DNA of 64,000 bases from Aureimonas fodinaquatilis (GTDB lineage Bacteria > Pseudomonadota > Alphaproteobacteria > Rhizobiales > Rhizobiaceae), in contig NZ_VTWH01000003.1 in assembly GCF_008369445.1 (NCBI RefSeq), positions 1 through 64,000 of the forward strand. The letters run 5' to 3'. Position 1 is the first letter of the stretch. The number at the start of each line of letters is the position of its first letter. The notes under the pieces are model-generated. The model made no database searches, was not told the DNA's origin, and was given only the letters and a program-made list of their open reading frames with translations. A program made the translations under genes and the position numbers. Below are positions 1 to 8,653 of the stretch, piece by piece.

Positions 1-901
1 GCTGTGCACGCACCTGGCTGCCGCCTTCCAGCAAGGCGGTGCGAACCGAAGCCTGTCCCTCACCCGAAAGCTGGTTGAAGGCATGCACCGCCTGATCGGC
101 ATTCAGCATCAGCACCGCATTGTGTAAGGCAAGGCTGGCCGAACCCGGTGTCTGGTCAAGCTGGTCCAGCGCACTGGCTGTGCGACGCTCATTTTCCGTT
201 CCTGCAACCTTCGGGAAAACCGGGTGCGGGTCTGTCGGATCCTGCGGGTCGGTTTTCACCGCCAGAACCAGCGTGGCATCAGTGGCTGAATATTCGACTG
301 TCGAGCCAAGAAATGCGCTGTCTATGGTCAGGTCGGAACTCAGAGTGCCTTCAATCTGACCTGCTTCGACCACCTTGTAACGCTGGCCATTCACATAGCT
401 GATCGTGCTGTCCAGTGCCGAAACTTTCAGGGTTGCGCCACCCAGATTCGCCGTGCCGCCCACGACGATCTTGTCGGAATGGCCTTTGCCAGCAGCGGCT
501 TCAAACTGGTAGGTTGACCCGGCATTCATCGTCATGTTGCCGGAAACGGTGAATGTGCCCGGCGAATTGCCCGGAGCAATGGTTGAGCCCGATTCCAGGA
601 CCAGTTCGTTAACCGTTCCATTGCCTTGAAGCAGCGTGTTCTCTGAGGCCACAACCGAGGTGCCAAGCGTTCCATTAACAACCAGAGTGCCGCCGTTCAG
701 CCAGGTTGTGCCTGTCAGGCCGCTGTTGATGCCATTCAGTACAAGAGTGCCGAAATCGGTTTTTGAAAAGCCGTTGCTTCCCACCAATGGTGCGTTGATC
801 GTGGCTATGTAGTCTGCACTGTCGCTGCTGTTGTCGCCCACCTGAATGATCACATGCGCATCGCCGTGATCCAGTTTCAGCGTATCGCCGCTGATCGTAT
901 A
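1..901 (-). pseudogene. Autotransporter passenger, downstream part after frameshift; partial at left edge
   Basis: Reading the minus strand from about 901 to 1 gives an uninterrupted frame of about 300 codons with no stop. It contains autotransporter-type beta-helix text (TISGDTLKLDHGDAHVI, LNGGTLVVNGTLGTS, LESGSTIAPGNSPGTFTVSG) and then the linker typically found just before a barrel (LDQLDQTPGSA, AVLMLNADQAVHAFNQLSGE). The AP-GNSPGT motif is the classic passenger/PL2 signature. This frame lies one base off from the frame of the upstream 519-residue part, which stops at 877. I infer that both parts are one gene broken by a single indel near 895-903, or a sequencing error. The beta-barrel domain should lie beyond position 1. 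No start codon belongs to this part. Confidence 0.75.
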
Positions 902-2436
902 TCCGTGATGTTGAGAGTGCCGTTAGCAGATAAATCATAGCCGACGGAAATAACGGGACCAATGACCGGAGCTGACAGTGCCAGATTCACGGTGCCAGCC
1001 AGATTGACGGAGCCATAGACAGTCAGTGCGGTTCCACCGCTTCGCTGCGTCACATTCAATGTTGCACCACTGGAAACGTCCAGATCATTCTGAAGCGTCG
1101 TGGTCATTATGGCTGCACTGGAAACCTCCAATGTGCTGCTGTTTTCTACAGAAACATCACCACCAAAACTGTTTTCATTCAGAATGGCCTTACCTTTGGA
1201 CACGGTCCACTGTGAAACCGAATATGACGGACTTCCCGTCAAGGTCCACTCAGTCAAATCAGAGTCAGCATTCACGTTGACCTGCGAAATGCCGTCAAAA
1301 GCACCGTCAACGTCTGACTGGTTCAATGATGTCAGATCAAATGATCCGTCAAAACTGCCGCCAAGTGTCAGTGATGCGGTGTTGACGCCGCTGACGATAA
1401 CTCTGCCGTTTGAAAACGTGTATCCACTTTCCAGCGTGATAGAGGTGTTGGCCTCTTCCAGCAGAATATCGCCGGTAATGACGGAGGTGCTGCTGAGAAA
1501 AATGCTGTTCGTTCCGCCGGTCAGATGAATGGCAGTGCCATAATCATTATAACTGCCCTGACCGGAAGCGACGGTGCCGGAAATATTCAGAACCAGATCT
1601 CCACCGACAATGCCGGTGCCTTTGGTGGCGTAGACAATCATGGAGCCATGCATCGCGTAGCCGCTGTTGCCACCCTGCACAACCGCGCCATTCGCAATCA
1701 TCATCTGCATGTCACTGCCCATGATGGCGTTGCCGCCGTAGCCGCCGGTTTTCGAGCCGGAAGAACCAACTGACGGAGCGTTACCGCCGGCGCCACCCGA
1801 TATGTTGGCACCTACGATGATCATGCGGCTGTCTATCTGATCCAGAAAATAGAGTCCGACACCGCCGCTGCCGCCAGAGCCATCCTGGCCGGACACATCA
1901 CCTGCGGCGCCACCACTGCCGCCATCCCCACCAGTGATGTTGTTGACGAAGGATTCTGTAGACGGTGCTATGAGGTTGATAACAGCGCCCCAGCCGCCAG
2001 CACCGCCACCACCGCCGTGGGTTGCTCCTCCCATACCCGCACCGCCCGCGCCGCCATTACCACCTGTCATAGCTCCGGGAGGTGCCACGTCACCAATATA
2101 CCCGTGTGCGCCGCCACCACCGCCGCCACCGGAGGCGGTGGTGGAAAACCCATCCGCGCCGTCTGCTCCCGCACTGGCTCCGCCAAGGCCACCCATACTG
2201 TTGCCCATGCCACCCGCGCCACCAATATTGCCCGCGCCGCCACCGCCTCCGCCACCTAGAAGGAGGCCGCTTGCCCCAGCGTTGCCGGCGGTGTTGGTGG
2301 AATCAGTGCCTCCTGCTGGCTCTGGCGATGTCATACTGCCGCCGGCGCCACCATCTGCATAGGCCGCCACCATCAAGGCCGCGGGCACTGCAATCAATGC
2401 CGTTCCCGTCATCAGGCACGCATACAGAACGCGCAT
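877..2436 (-). CDS. Glycine-rich autotransporter passenger (N-terminal part, frameshifted)
   Basis: This 519-residue frame begins with a signal peptide (MRVLYACLMTGTALIAVPAALMVAAYADG). An earlier ATG at 2526 would add 30 residues, an extended signal region as in some autotransporters. Residues from about 30 to 200 are extremely rich in Gly and Ala, with runs such as LLLGGGGGGGAG. After that come Ser/Thr/Asn-rich beta-helix repeats (SSTLEVSSAAIMTT, SGATLNVTQ). The frame stops at 877 shortly after GTLNITD, while homologous-looking passenger sequence continues at once in another frame down to position 1. The predicted product is a secreted or surface-exposed passenger exported by the type V route. 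As sequenced it would lack its barrel. The C-rich top strand makes a proline-rich shadow frame at 1934-2362, which I discount. Confidence 0.7.
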   Translation of the reverse strand: MRVLYACLMTGTALIAVPAALMVAAYADGGAGGSMTSPEPAGGTDSTNTAGNAGASGLLLGGGGGGGAGNIGGAGGMGNSMGGLGGASAGADGADGFSTTASGGGGGGGAHGYIGDVAPPGAMTGGNGGAGGAGMGGATHGGGGGAGGWGAVINLIAPSTESFVNNITGGDGGSGGAAGDVSGQDGSGGSGGVGLYFLDQIDSRMIIVGANISGGAGGNAPSVGSSGSKTGGYGGNAIMGSDMQMMIANGAVVQGGNSGYAMHGSMIVYATKGTGIVGGDLVLNISGTVASGQGSYNDYGTAIHLTGGTNSIFLSSTSVITGDILLEEANTSITLESGYTFSNGRVIVSGVNTASLTLGGSFDGSFDLTSLNQSDVDGAFDGISQVNVNADSDLTEWTLTGSPSYSVSQWTVSKGKAILNENSFGGDVSVENSSTLEVSSAAIMTTTLQNDLDVSSGATLNVTQRSGGTALTVYGSVNLAGTVNLALSAPVIGPVISVGYDLSANGTLNITDIRSAAIR

Positions 2437-2754
2437 GGTTGGCGCTTTGCGAGGCAGCTTTTGATGATGCTGGATGTTGAGGGCTGGCTTGGCTGAGAGG
2501 TTTGGCAACGGTTTTACTCCTGACAAGTGCGTCGGAATTCCGAAGCACTCCTAATCCTGCTGATTGGCATCCGATCGAAGACCTATACGTTCAATATATA
2601 AAGGACAGTTTCAATATGTTAAATTGCAAATAAACATTTATGTTACCAATCCGCCACTACCCGGTATTTGGAATGGTTTAAAACAACATGCAAAATCAGT
2701 GACTTGACTTAAATATGAGTTCAATTATCATATTTAAGAGGACAGGAGGCTGGT
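2437..2754. other. Divergent intergenic region (318 bp)
   Basis: The region is AT-rich from about 2580 and separates the autotransporter start (minus) from the small gene at 2755 (plus). It holds the optional N-terminal extension of the autotransporter (2437-2526) and the long inverted repeat at 2708-2738. I see no other gene or RNA. Confidence 0.5.
2708..2738. promoter_or_regulatory. Long AT-rich inverted repeat with TGA-N9-TCA core (candidate iron-responsive operator)
   Basis: CTTAAATATGA and TCATATTTAAG form perfect 11-base arms around a 9-base spacer, so the core reads TGA-N9-TCA. This is the form of the IRO box bound by RirA in rhizobia. The repeat sits directly before the ribosome site (GGACAGGAGG) of the gene at 2755, where a repressor would block transcription. 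The arms are longer than the IRO core needs, so another dimeric repressor is also possible. Confidence 0.5.
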
Positions 2755-3033
2755 ATGGGGTTCGTTTCTCCGGTGGATGTTTTGGCAGTGTTGGGGCCAA
2801 TCAGTGCGGTTGTTCTGCATGAAGCTGTGCGCACTCGCGTCACTCTCGCAGAGCTGCATGAAGCGGTCAGGCTGGTGCGATACGGGGACGAGGCTGACCC
2901 CGCAGTTTACGGCGCCCTTGAAGCAAGGATGCGCCGACTGGTGGATCTTGTTTCGGTTGTTATCGAGCGGCAGGAGGTGGGCGGAAAGCCGGGCAAATCC
3001 GCGGCGACGTCAGAGACGCGTCTACTGTTTTAG
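2755..3033 (+). CDS. Hypothetical 92-residue protein
   Basis: I do not recognise this protein. The start is set by a strong ribosome site, ACAGGAGG, seven bases before ATG. A competing frame at 2777 lacks one. The product has no signal peptide. It shows a hydrophobic first third (VDVLAVLGPISAVVLHEAV) followed by a helical Arg/Glu-rich part (LHEAVRLVRYGDEADPAVYGALEARMRRLVDLVSVVIERQ). The gene lies between a long inverted repeat and an Irr-type box, and its stop codon is inside the Irr-type box. It may therefore be co-regulated with the following dps gene. The alternative is that it is not a real gene and the region is a dps leader. Confidence 0.55.
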   Translation: MGFVSPVDVLAVLGPISAVVLHEAVRTRVTLAELHEAVRLVRYGDEADPAVYGALEARMRRLVDLVSVVIERQEVGGKPGKSAATSETRLLF

Positions 3034-3046
3034 AAATATTCTAAAA
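3028..3046. promoter_or_regulatory. Irr iron control element (ICE) upstream of dps
   Basis: TTTTAGAA-ATA-TTCTAAAA is a perfect palindrome that contains an exact match to the ICE consensus TTTAGAA-N3-TTCTAAA recognised by the haem-responsive regulator Irr of Hyphomicrobiales. It lies about 96 bases before the dps start and overlaps the stop codon of the small gene at 2755. The inference is iron/haem-dependent control of dps transcription. Confidence 0.75.
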
Positions 3047-3141
3047 AGGACTTGAAGGTTCTGCCAGGCTGCTCTAGATTGGAGGCAATCTAAAGAGTGG
3101 CTGGCCTGAATGTGCAGCCCCACACCATTGGAGTTTATAAA

Positions 3142-3624
3142 ATGGGTCTGATCGCCGCGAAAATCGAACCAAACGCCAAGGAAGACATCGTCAATGGCCT
3201 GACGCAGGCGCTGGCCGAAACGGCGATCGAAACTCTCAAGGCACAGAATTTTCACTGGAACGTAACGGGCTGGTCTTTCGGCCCGCTGCATGAGCTGTTT
3301 CAGAAAATGTATGAAGACCATTTCGAAGCGCAGGATCTACTGGCAGAGCGCATCAAGGCGTTTGATGCTCATGCTGAAGGCCGCTACTCCGTATATCTAG
3401 AGCGCAGCGCCATTGAAGAGCATGATGGCAAGACAGATGCCCGCAGCATGGTAGAGGCTCTGCTTGCAGATCAGGAAACTCTGTCATCCACGCTGTCTGC
3501 TCTGGCGGAAGTCGCTGATCAGCATGGCGACTGGGCAACCAACGATCTGGCAACCGGTCGCATTGCCGCGCATGACAAGTTTGCCTGGTTCCTTCGCTCG
3601 CATCTGAAGGCCACAGGCGCCTGA
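3142..3624 (+). CDS. dps: Dps family ferritin-like DNA-binding protein
   Basis: The 160-residue product is a Dps mini-ferritin, which oxidises Fe(II) with hydrogen peroxide, stores the iron in a dodecamer and can protect DNA. The ferroxidase signature is clear: QNFHWNVTGWSFGPLHELF, followed by EDHFEAQDLLAERI, which supplies the His, Asp and Glu ligands at the dimer interface. The ATG at 3142 is chosen because TGGAG lies eight bases before it and the length is normal for the family. A GTG at 3097 would add 15 unlikely residues. An Irr-type box lies upstream and a strong terminator follows, so the gene looks like a single transcription unit. Confidence 0.93.
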   Translation: MGLIAAKIEPNAKEDIVNGLTQALAETAIETLKAQNFHWNVTGWSFGPLHELFQKMYEDHFEAQDLLAERIKAFDAHAEGRYSVYLERSAIEEHDGKTDARSMVEALLADQETLSSTLSALAEVADQHGDWATNDLATGRIAAHDKFAWFLRSHLKATGA

Positions 3625-3645
3625 GCTTTGCAGCATGGAAGTTTG

Positions 3646-3675
3646 AAAAAAGCCCGGCTCACCGCCGGGCTTTTT
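3646..3675 (+). terminator. Rho-independent terminator after dps
   Basis: AAGCCCGGC and GCCGGGCTT form a GC-rich stem with a five-base loop, preceded by an A-run and followed by TTTTT. It would act in both directions, so it also separates dps from the convergent gene at 3723. Confidence 0.9.
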
Positions 3676-3722
3676 AGTTGAAATGTTCAGGCGATTTCAA
3701 GAACGGTTCACCAGAAGATGCC

Positions 3723-4910
3723 CTAGCGAGAGCTCAGGTGGCCGGGTGGTTGATCTGAATGACCGCGCTCTCGCCAGAGTGCCGGGATTGCCATGAGGGA
3801 AATGCCCAGTATGGCCATCGCGCTTTTTGTCAGCTCGGAAAACTCGGGTGTCGTCAGGTCGATGTAGATAACCGCATAAACGATGACGATATGCCATGCA
3901 TAAACCTGCAGGGAGTGCCGGCCCAGCAGCCGCAGGAACGGCCACTTCAACAGCCAGATCAGACCATTGGCCAAAGTGCGAACATAGGCATAGTGATGTT
4001 TTGGCCCGGCAATCAGAAGCCATGCGACCCCGGAGGCCGCGGCAACGAAATTCAACAGATAGACGAGACCGAAACTGGCGCGCACCTCGAACGGCATGAA
4101 CCGCTGCAACATATCGTCCGGCATCAACCCATAGCCCGTAGCCACTCTCAGCGGCAGAAAGAACAGGCATATTGCCAGCGCGGCCAACGGAATAATGCTG
4201 TGCCGAGGTGAAAACACCTTGCCCCAGTTAATGGCGTTTTGCGAAGTCAGTGCGCCCAGCACCACACCGGAGAAAAACACAATCTGCCAGGCCAGCAGGT
4301 TGAAATGCGCCCGGATGCCGATGGGTCCATCTCCCGCCAACGCGCTGTTGAGCGGTTCAGTGAATGGTTTCTGAAGACCGAGCTGTGCAACCATCCACAG
4401 CAGAAGTGACACAACAGCCACCACGCCCCAGCGCCCGTTCAGGCACAGCCAAAGCGCAAATGGGGCAAACAGCATGTAGAAAATGTACTGCGGCAGAATG
4501 TCCATATAGGTTGGTTGGAACACCATCAGCAGTGCGGAAACCACCCTGACCGGATTGGTCAGCGACAAATCCCCGATCCAGGGCCGCCAAAGCTCTGCTG
4601 CACCCGGCAGTACGGCAGTTGCAACCAGAAGCGCCGCCAATGCCAGGAGAACATAGACATAGAGCTGCCGTGCACGCCGCCAGATGGCTTTCGCGCCAGC
4701 AGCAAAGCCGCCACGCTGCATTTTGCGTGCGTAAACGAGCCCGACAAGCAGACCGGACAGGAAGATAAAGCCTTGCGCATCTTCAACAAAAGCCAGCTGA
4801 TTGTGGTTTAGCTTCACCAACTGGAAACCACCTGTGAAATTGAGGTGGTTGATCATCATGAACACCAGAAAATACCCGCGAAGGCCGTCAATGATTTCAA
4901 GTCTGTTCAT
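3723..4910 (-). CDS. opgC: OpgC-like multi-pass membrane acyltransferase
   Basis: The 395-residue protein is almost entirely hydrophobic, with about ten membrane segments. It opens with RLEIIDGLRGYFLVFMMINH. This DGLRG...H pattern is typical of OpgC-type succinyl/acyl transferases, which decorate osmoregulated periplasmic glucans at the inner membrane. Further support is GFIFLSGLLVGLVYARKM and a late HSLQVYAWHIVIVYAVIY. An OpgD/OpgG gene lies 6.6 kb away at 11485, so both could serve the same glucan, but they are not in one operon. The ribosome site is weak. Other membrane acyltransferase families cannot be excluded. Confidence 0.75.
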   Translation of the reverse strand: MNRLEIIDGLRGYFLVFMMINHLNFTGGFQLVKLNHNQLAFVEDAQGFIFLSGLLVGLVYARKMQRGGFAAGAKAIWRRARQLYVYVLLALAALLVATAVLPGAAELWRPWIGDLSLTNPVRVVSALLMVFQPTYMDILPQYIFYMLFAPFALWLCLNGRWGVVAVVSLLLWMVAQLGLQKPFTEPLNSALAGDGPIGIRAHFNLLAWQIVFFSGVVLGALTSQNAINWGKVFSPRHSIIPLAALAICLFFLPLRVATGYGLMPDDMLQRFMPFEVRASFGLVYLLNFVAAASGVAWLLIAGPKHHYAYVRTLANGLIWLLKWPFLRLLGRHSLQVYAWHIVIVYAVIYIDLTTPEFSELTKSAMAILGISLMAIPALWRERGHSDQPPGHLSSR

Positions 4911-5048
4911 GCTACAAGCCGCGCTGCATTTGCTCAGTTAAAAAATCTTTAAGCATAATCATATGGCGTAAAATGGGCCGAATAGTTCGTAAAGTCTGAC
5001 AAGCCGGTTTCCACGGTGCCGCCATATGGCAAATGCCATGACATATAT
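4911..5048. other. Short intergenic region
   Basis: About 140 bases lie between the OpgC-like gene start and the GntR gene end, both on minus. It holds a 9-base inverted repeat, CATATGGCG at about 4970 and CGCCATATG at about 5023, of unknown meaning. It presumably contains the promoter of the OpgC-like gene. Confidence 0.35.
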
Positions 5049-5741
5049 TTATAGGGCGGCTGCGATTTTTTCCGAATCCATTTCGGCAGCAACTTTCTGA
5101 AAAGTGCGCTCATAATGCTCAACCAAGGCCGTTGTCGCGGTCTTGATGTCTCCATCCAATGCTGAATCCATCAGCACGCGGTGATCTTCTATATTGTTTG
5201 CAAAAGGCTTTTCGGAAGAGGCGGAAATAGCCAGATACCGCTCAGCATGGGCCATCAGCGTATCGCAAAACTCGGTCAGCCAGGGCGAGCCGTTGTTGGC
5301 AATCAGCGCCTGGTGAAATTCCCGATGAAGCACTTCCCATTCCATCCGAAGCTCGACATTGGTATCAAGCCCTACCCAGATTTTTCGCGACAAGCGATGA
5401 AACGCAACAACAATGCGTTCCTCCCACTCCTGAGTGCGGCTCGTCATCGACAATTCAAGCGCTTTTGTTTCCAGCCAGCAGCGGGTGTTCACAATCTGTC
5501 GCCAGCTTTCCAGGCTGATCGCTGCAACGGAAAATCCCCGCTGGTCAAACCGTTCGACAAGCCTTTCAGATCCGAGCCTGGTCAAGGCTTCCCGGATCGG
5601 AATATTGCTTGTTCGATATTGTCGCGCCAGAGCGTCAATAACCAGCTTTTCACCGGGCGCGATGATGCCACGAAGTATATCCGCACGCAGGCTCCGATAG
5701 ATGAGTGTTGAACTCGTCTCTTTCTCAGCCGCTGCCGACAT
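5049..5741 (-). CDS. GntR family transcriptional regulator (FCD domain)
   Basis: The 230-residue protein has an N-terminal winged helix-turn-helix (IYRSLRADILRGIIAPGEKL through IPIREALTRLGSERLVE). A helical FCD effector domain follows, with the usual metal/ligand histidines (REFHQALI, IEDHRVLMD, LVEHYERTF). The start at 5741 is preferred over a TTG at 5753 because GGAG lies six bases upstream. The gene is last in line behind the ABC importer genes (5870-8549), so it probably regulates that operon and perhaps the divergent hydrolase genes, through the palindrome at 8654. The ligand is unknown. Confidence 0.88.
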   Translation of the reverse strand: MSAAAEKETSSTLIYRSLRADILRGIIAPGEKLVIDALARQYRTSNIPIREALTRLGSERLVERFDQRGFSVAAISLESWRQIVNTRCWLETKALELSMTSRTQEWEERIVVAFHRLSRKIWVGLDTNVELRMEWEVLHREFHQALIANNGSPWLTEFCDTLMAHAERYLAISASSEKPFANNIEDHRVLMDSALDGDIKTATTALVEHYERTFQKVAAEMDSEKIAAAL

Positions 5742-5821
5742 GAAAAACTCCAATTTCCTGCATTGCTCCGGCGCGTCTCACGGTCTCTCAACCACATGAA
5801 ACGCTCCGGATTTTTGTCCAG

Positions 5822-5873
5822 TCGCACTGTCTTGCCGTCCAAAACGAAACCGTTTCAACGAGAAAAGTTCTAG
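5822..5873 (-). repeat. Dispersed intergenic repeat, copy 1 (degenerate)
   Basis: Read on the minus strand this gives AGAACTTTTCTCGTTGAAACGG followed by a degenerate tail. It matches the left part of the repeat family seen also at 23967, 32397, 39948 and 43821. It lies between the permease and GntR genes and overlaps the permease stop codon. Confidence 0.5.
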
Positions 5874-6727
5874 CGTTCGGCCTGCTCCGCCGCGGTGCTC
5901 TTATGCCAGAAAACCAGTCGCCTTTGCGCCCAGATAACCAGGCCGTACATCAGGCTGCCTAGCAGACTCAAGTACAGAATGAGCGAAAAGACTCTGGGCG
6001 TGTCAAGCTGCGATGCTGCGACACGTATCAGTTCACCAAAGCCTTTGCCACCACCCAGAAATTCTGCGGCGATAGCGCCTGCAACAACACTGACCGATGC
6101 AATTTTCACACCGGTGAAAAAATGTGGCAGGCCTGCAGGAATTTTCAATCTGATGAGTGTCTGTAGACGGCTTGCACCAATGCTCTGAAACAGCATTCGG
6201 GCATTGTTATCTGCTGCATGCAGACCTGCGGCTGTGCCGACAATCACAGGAAAAATTGAGACAAATGCAGCCAGAGCCACTTTTGACGAAATTCCAAAAC
6301 CAAGCCAGGCAACGAAAAGCGGAGCAAAAGCAATTTTAGGCATCGTATCGATGGCGACGATATATGGCATGACTGCCCGTTCGCCAAATGCCGTTTCGCC
6401 GACAAGAATGCCCAGTACTGCGCCCAGAACCACGGCTATGACAAAACCCCACGCGACTTCCTGGGCTGTGATCAAAAATGCGCTGAGCATATAGGTGCCG
6501 GAAAGAAGGTTCTGTCCAACAAAGACAATATCCTGCGCAGTGCGCCATGGTGTCGGAAGCACAATTGGCGAAACCAGACCATTGCTGGTGGCCAACTGCC
6601 AAAGGGTGATGAAGGCGACAAACAACAGTGCCATTGCAATGGGTCTTGGGACACGGTCAATCCAGCTGGCCTTTTTCACCCATACAGTGTCTTCTTCCTG
6701 TGCAGCGGGAAGCGTCAGGTCGCTCAT
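5870..6727 (-). CDS. ABC transporter permease (TauC/SsuC/ThiX type)
   Basis: This 285-residue inner-membrane protein has about six membrane segments. The EAA loop that contacts the ATPase is visible (LIRLKIPAGLPHFFTGVKIA, then VAGAIAAEFLGGGKGFGEL). This form is typical of single-permease importers for sulfonates, nitrate, pyrimidine precursors and similar small anions or aromatics. Its start overlaps the end of the ATPase gene by four bases (ATGA), so the two are translationally coupled. The substrate cannot be read from the sequence. Confidence 0.9.
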   Translation of the reverse strand: MSDLTLPAAQEEDTVWVKKASWIDRVPRPIAMALLFVAFITLWQLATSNGLVSPIVLPTPWRTAQDIVFVGQNLLSGTYMLSAFLITAQEVAWGFVIAVVLGAVLGILVGETAFGERAVMPYIVAIDTMPKIAFAPLFVAWLGFGISSKVALAAFVSIFPVIVGTAAGLHAADNNARMLFQSIGASRLQTLIRLKIPAGLPHFFTGVKIASVSVVAGAIAAEFLGGGKGFGELIRVAASQLDTPRVFSLILYLSLLGSLMYGLVIWAQRRLVFWHKSTAAEQAER

Positions 6728-7533
6728 ATGAATGCCCCCTTATCCAACAGACTGCGGATGTGATTGGTGTAAGTCCCGAATTTTGGCTCACTCATCATTT
6801 CCAGCGTGCGCGGCCGGGGCAGGTCTATTTCCACCGCTTCAATAAAGCGCCCGGGTCTGGCGGACATGACATAAACCACATCTGAAAGAATAACCGCCTC
6901 GGGAATGGAGTGAGTGACCAGAAACGTGGTCGCCTGCCGTTCAAGGCAAATGCGCTGCAACTCCATATTCATGAAATCCCGGCTGATTTCGTCCAATGCA
7001 CTGAACGGTTCATCCAGCAGTAGAACGTCCGGCTCCGCAATCAGCATGCGGCACATGGCGGCGCGTTGGGCCATGCCACCTGACAGTTCCGACGGATACA
7101 CTCCGTCAAAACCCTTCAGGCCAACAAGATCCAGCAAGGCCAGAGCACTTGGCTTTCTGGCGTCCGAAGCCTTTTTTCCATCCCGTATTTTGATGGGCAG
7201 CAGGATGTTATCAAGTGTCGTCAGCCACGGAAAAAGCGTAGCCTGCTGGAACATCATGCCAATATCACGTCTTGGACCCAGAACCGGCTTGCCCACCAGT
7301 TTGACGCTGCCGCTGGAAGGCGACGTTAACCCGGCCATAATCTTCAAGAGAGTGGATTTGCCGCATCCGCTTGCACCGATAACAGAAGAAAAACTGCCAC
7401 GCGGCAATGTCAGATCCACATTCTGCAACGCCTGGATTGAACGCGCGGAATAAGATTTGCTGACCGATTTCAGCACGAATACTGGCGGTGATCCCTCACC
7501 GCCATTGATAATAGCCGGGCTCGACGCTGCCAT
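6724..7533 (-). CDS. ABC transporter ATP-binding protein (TauB/SsuB type)
   Basis: The 269-residue cytoplasmic ATPase has Walker A (GASGCGKSTLL), Q-loop (MMFQQATLFPW), signature (LSGGMAQRAAM), Walker B (VLLLDEPFSALDE) and the switch histidine (FLVTHSIPEA). The start at 7533 is chosen because it forms a TAATG overlap with the stop of the binding-protein gene. An upstream ATG at 7554 is in frame but less likely. It powers the permease encoded directly downstream. Confidence 0.92.
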   Translation of the reverse strand: MAASSPAIINGGEGSPPVFVLKSVSKSYSARSIQALQNVDLTLPRGSFSSVIGASGCGKSTLLKIMAGLTSPSSGSVKLVGKPVLGPRRDIGMMFQQATLFPWLTTLDNILLPIKIRDGKKASDARKPSALALLDLVGLKGFDGVYPSELSGGMAQRAAMCRMLIAEPDVLLLDEPFSALDEISRDFMNMELQRICLERQATTFLVTHSIPEAVILSDVVYVMSARPGRFIEAVEIDLPRPRTLEMMSEPKFGTYTNHIRSLLDKGAFI

Positions 7534-8549
7534 TAATTCCGCGCCTCGTTCCATTTCTCCACAAAGTCATTGGTGTAGGCTTTGTCGAGGTCGTCCAGCC
7601 GGTTTTTCAAACCACCTGATGCAATGAGCGCGTCTTCCCAGAGCTTCCATTGTTCAGGGTGGTGGTAACCCCAGCCGTTCGACAGATCTGTGGGAGTGAT
7701 GCGGCCCTGGATCGTGTGAAACAGGCTTGTGGCAAATGCTGGATCCTCGCCTTCCTGCGGATTTCCAATTTTTGCATGTTCAAGAACTTTTGGCAGATTG
7801 GCAGGGTCGGCGCCAAATTCAGCACCGCGAACCAAAGCCCGGCCAAAACCAACCATGACCTCCGGGTTGTTTTCCATAAAATCTCTGGTGGTGATGAAGC
7901 CGTTGCCAAAATAGGCCATGAACTTTTCGGGTGTGATGTCTTTCAGCGGTATCCCCCGCAGGCCAAGAATGGCGGCATCACGTGTGGCGGAAGCATAGGC
8001 GTCTATTTCGCCGCGATCAAAGCCGACAGCGGCCATGCCGCCATCGCCCACAACGATGAACTCGTAGTCATCGCCTTCGGTCATTCCCGCATCGGTCAGC
8101 ACCGAGCGAACAAACGAAACCTCGGCTCCGTCAACGGTACCCACGCCGATGCGCTTTCCCTTGAGGTCCAGGGGCACTGACACGTCGGCATCTTCCTTGA
8201 CCATGATGCTGAACTGGCTTTTGGCGAAGTAATTGTACAGGTAAAGTGCATCCACGCCGTTTTCACGTGCTGCCAGCACTGCGCCTGGGCCCGCATTGCC
8301 CATTTGCGCCTGGCCTGCAGCCAGAACCTGCAACACAGCAGCGGATCCGGAAACACCTTCAACACGAATGGCAAGCCCTTCATCGGCAAAGTATCCTTCA
8401 CCCATGGCGGAAAACAGCGGATAGTAACTGACGCCCGCACCTGCCGGTGCAGCGATAATGATTTCTTTAAGATCTTGGGCTGACGCGGTTGTATAACCTG
8501 CGAAAACTGCACAGGCTGTTATCAGGCCAAATATTCTCCGATTCATCAT
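7533..8549 (-). CDS. ABC transporter substrate-binding protein (NMT1/THI5/SsuA family)
   Basis: The 338-residue protein starts with a cleavable signal peptide (MMNRRIFGLITACAVFAGYTTASAQ). An NMT1-like fold follows: VSYYPLFSAMGEGYFADEGL, then the ligand loop GSAAVLQVLAAGQAQMGNAGPG. The start is set by GGAGGG upstream of ATGATG; the longer frame to 8594 lacks support. It would capture the solute in the periplasm for the ATPase and permease encoded downstream. The divergent FAH-family and GGT-family genes suggest a carbonyl or gamma-glutamyl compound as substrate, but this is only context. Confidence 0.88.
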   Translation of the reverse strand: MMNRRIFGLITACAVFAGYTTASAQDLKEIIIAAPAGAGVSYYPLFSAMGEGYFADEGLAIRVEGVSGSAAVLQVLAAGQAQMGNAGPGAVLAARENGVDALYLYNYFAKSQFSIMVKEDADVSVPLDLKGKRIGVGTVDGAEVSFVRSVLTDAGMTEGDDYEFIVVGDGGMAAVGFDRGEIDAYASATRDAAILGLRGIPLKDITPEKFMAYFGNGFITTRDFMENNPEVMVGFGRALVRGAEFGADPANLPKVLEHAKIGNPQEGEDPAFATSLFHTIQGRITPTDLSNGWGYHHPEQWKLWEDALIASGGLKNRLDDLDKAYTNDFVEKWNEARN

Positions 8550-8653
8550 GCACCAACCCTCCATAGTTGTTGAGCGATCATCGCCAGGACCCAATGCTAT
8601 GCACGATACAAAAATGTCGTCAACATAATAAATTTTTTTGCAATTAATATTCG

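Noticed and set aside
1934-2362. Proline-rich 142-residue frame on plus
   Set aside because: It is the complement of the glycine-rich autotransporter passenger; it has no ribosome site and its Pro runs mirror the Gly runs.
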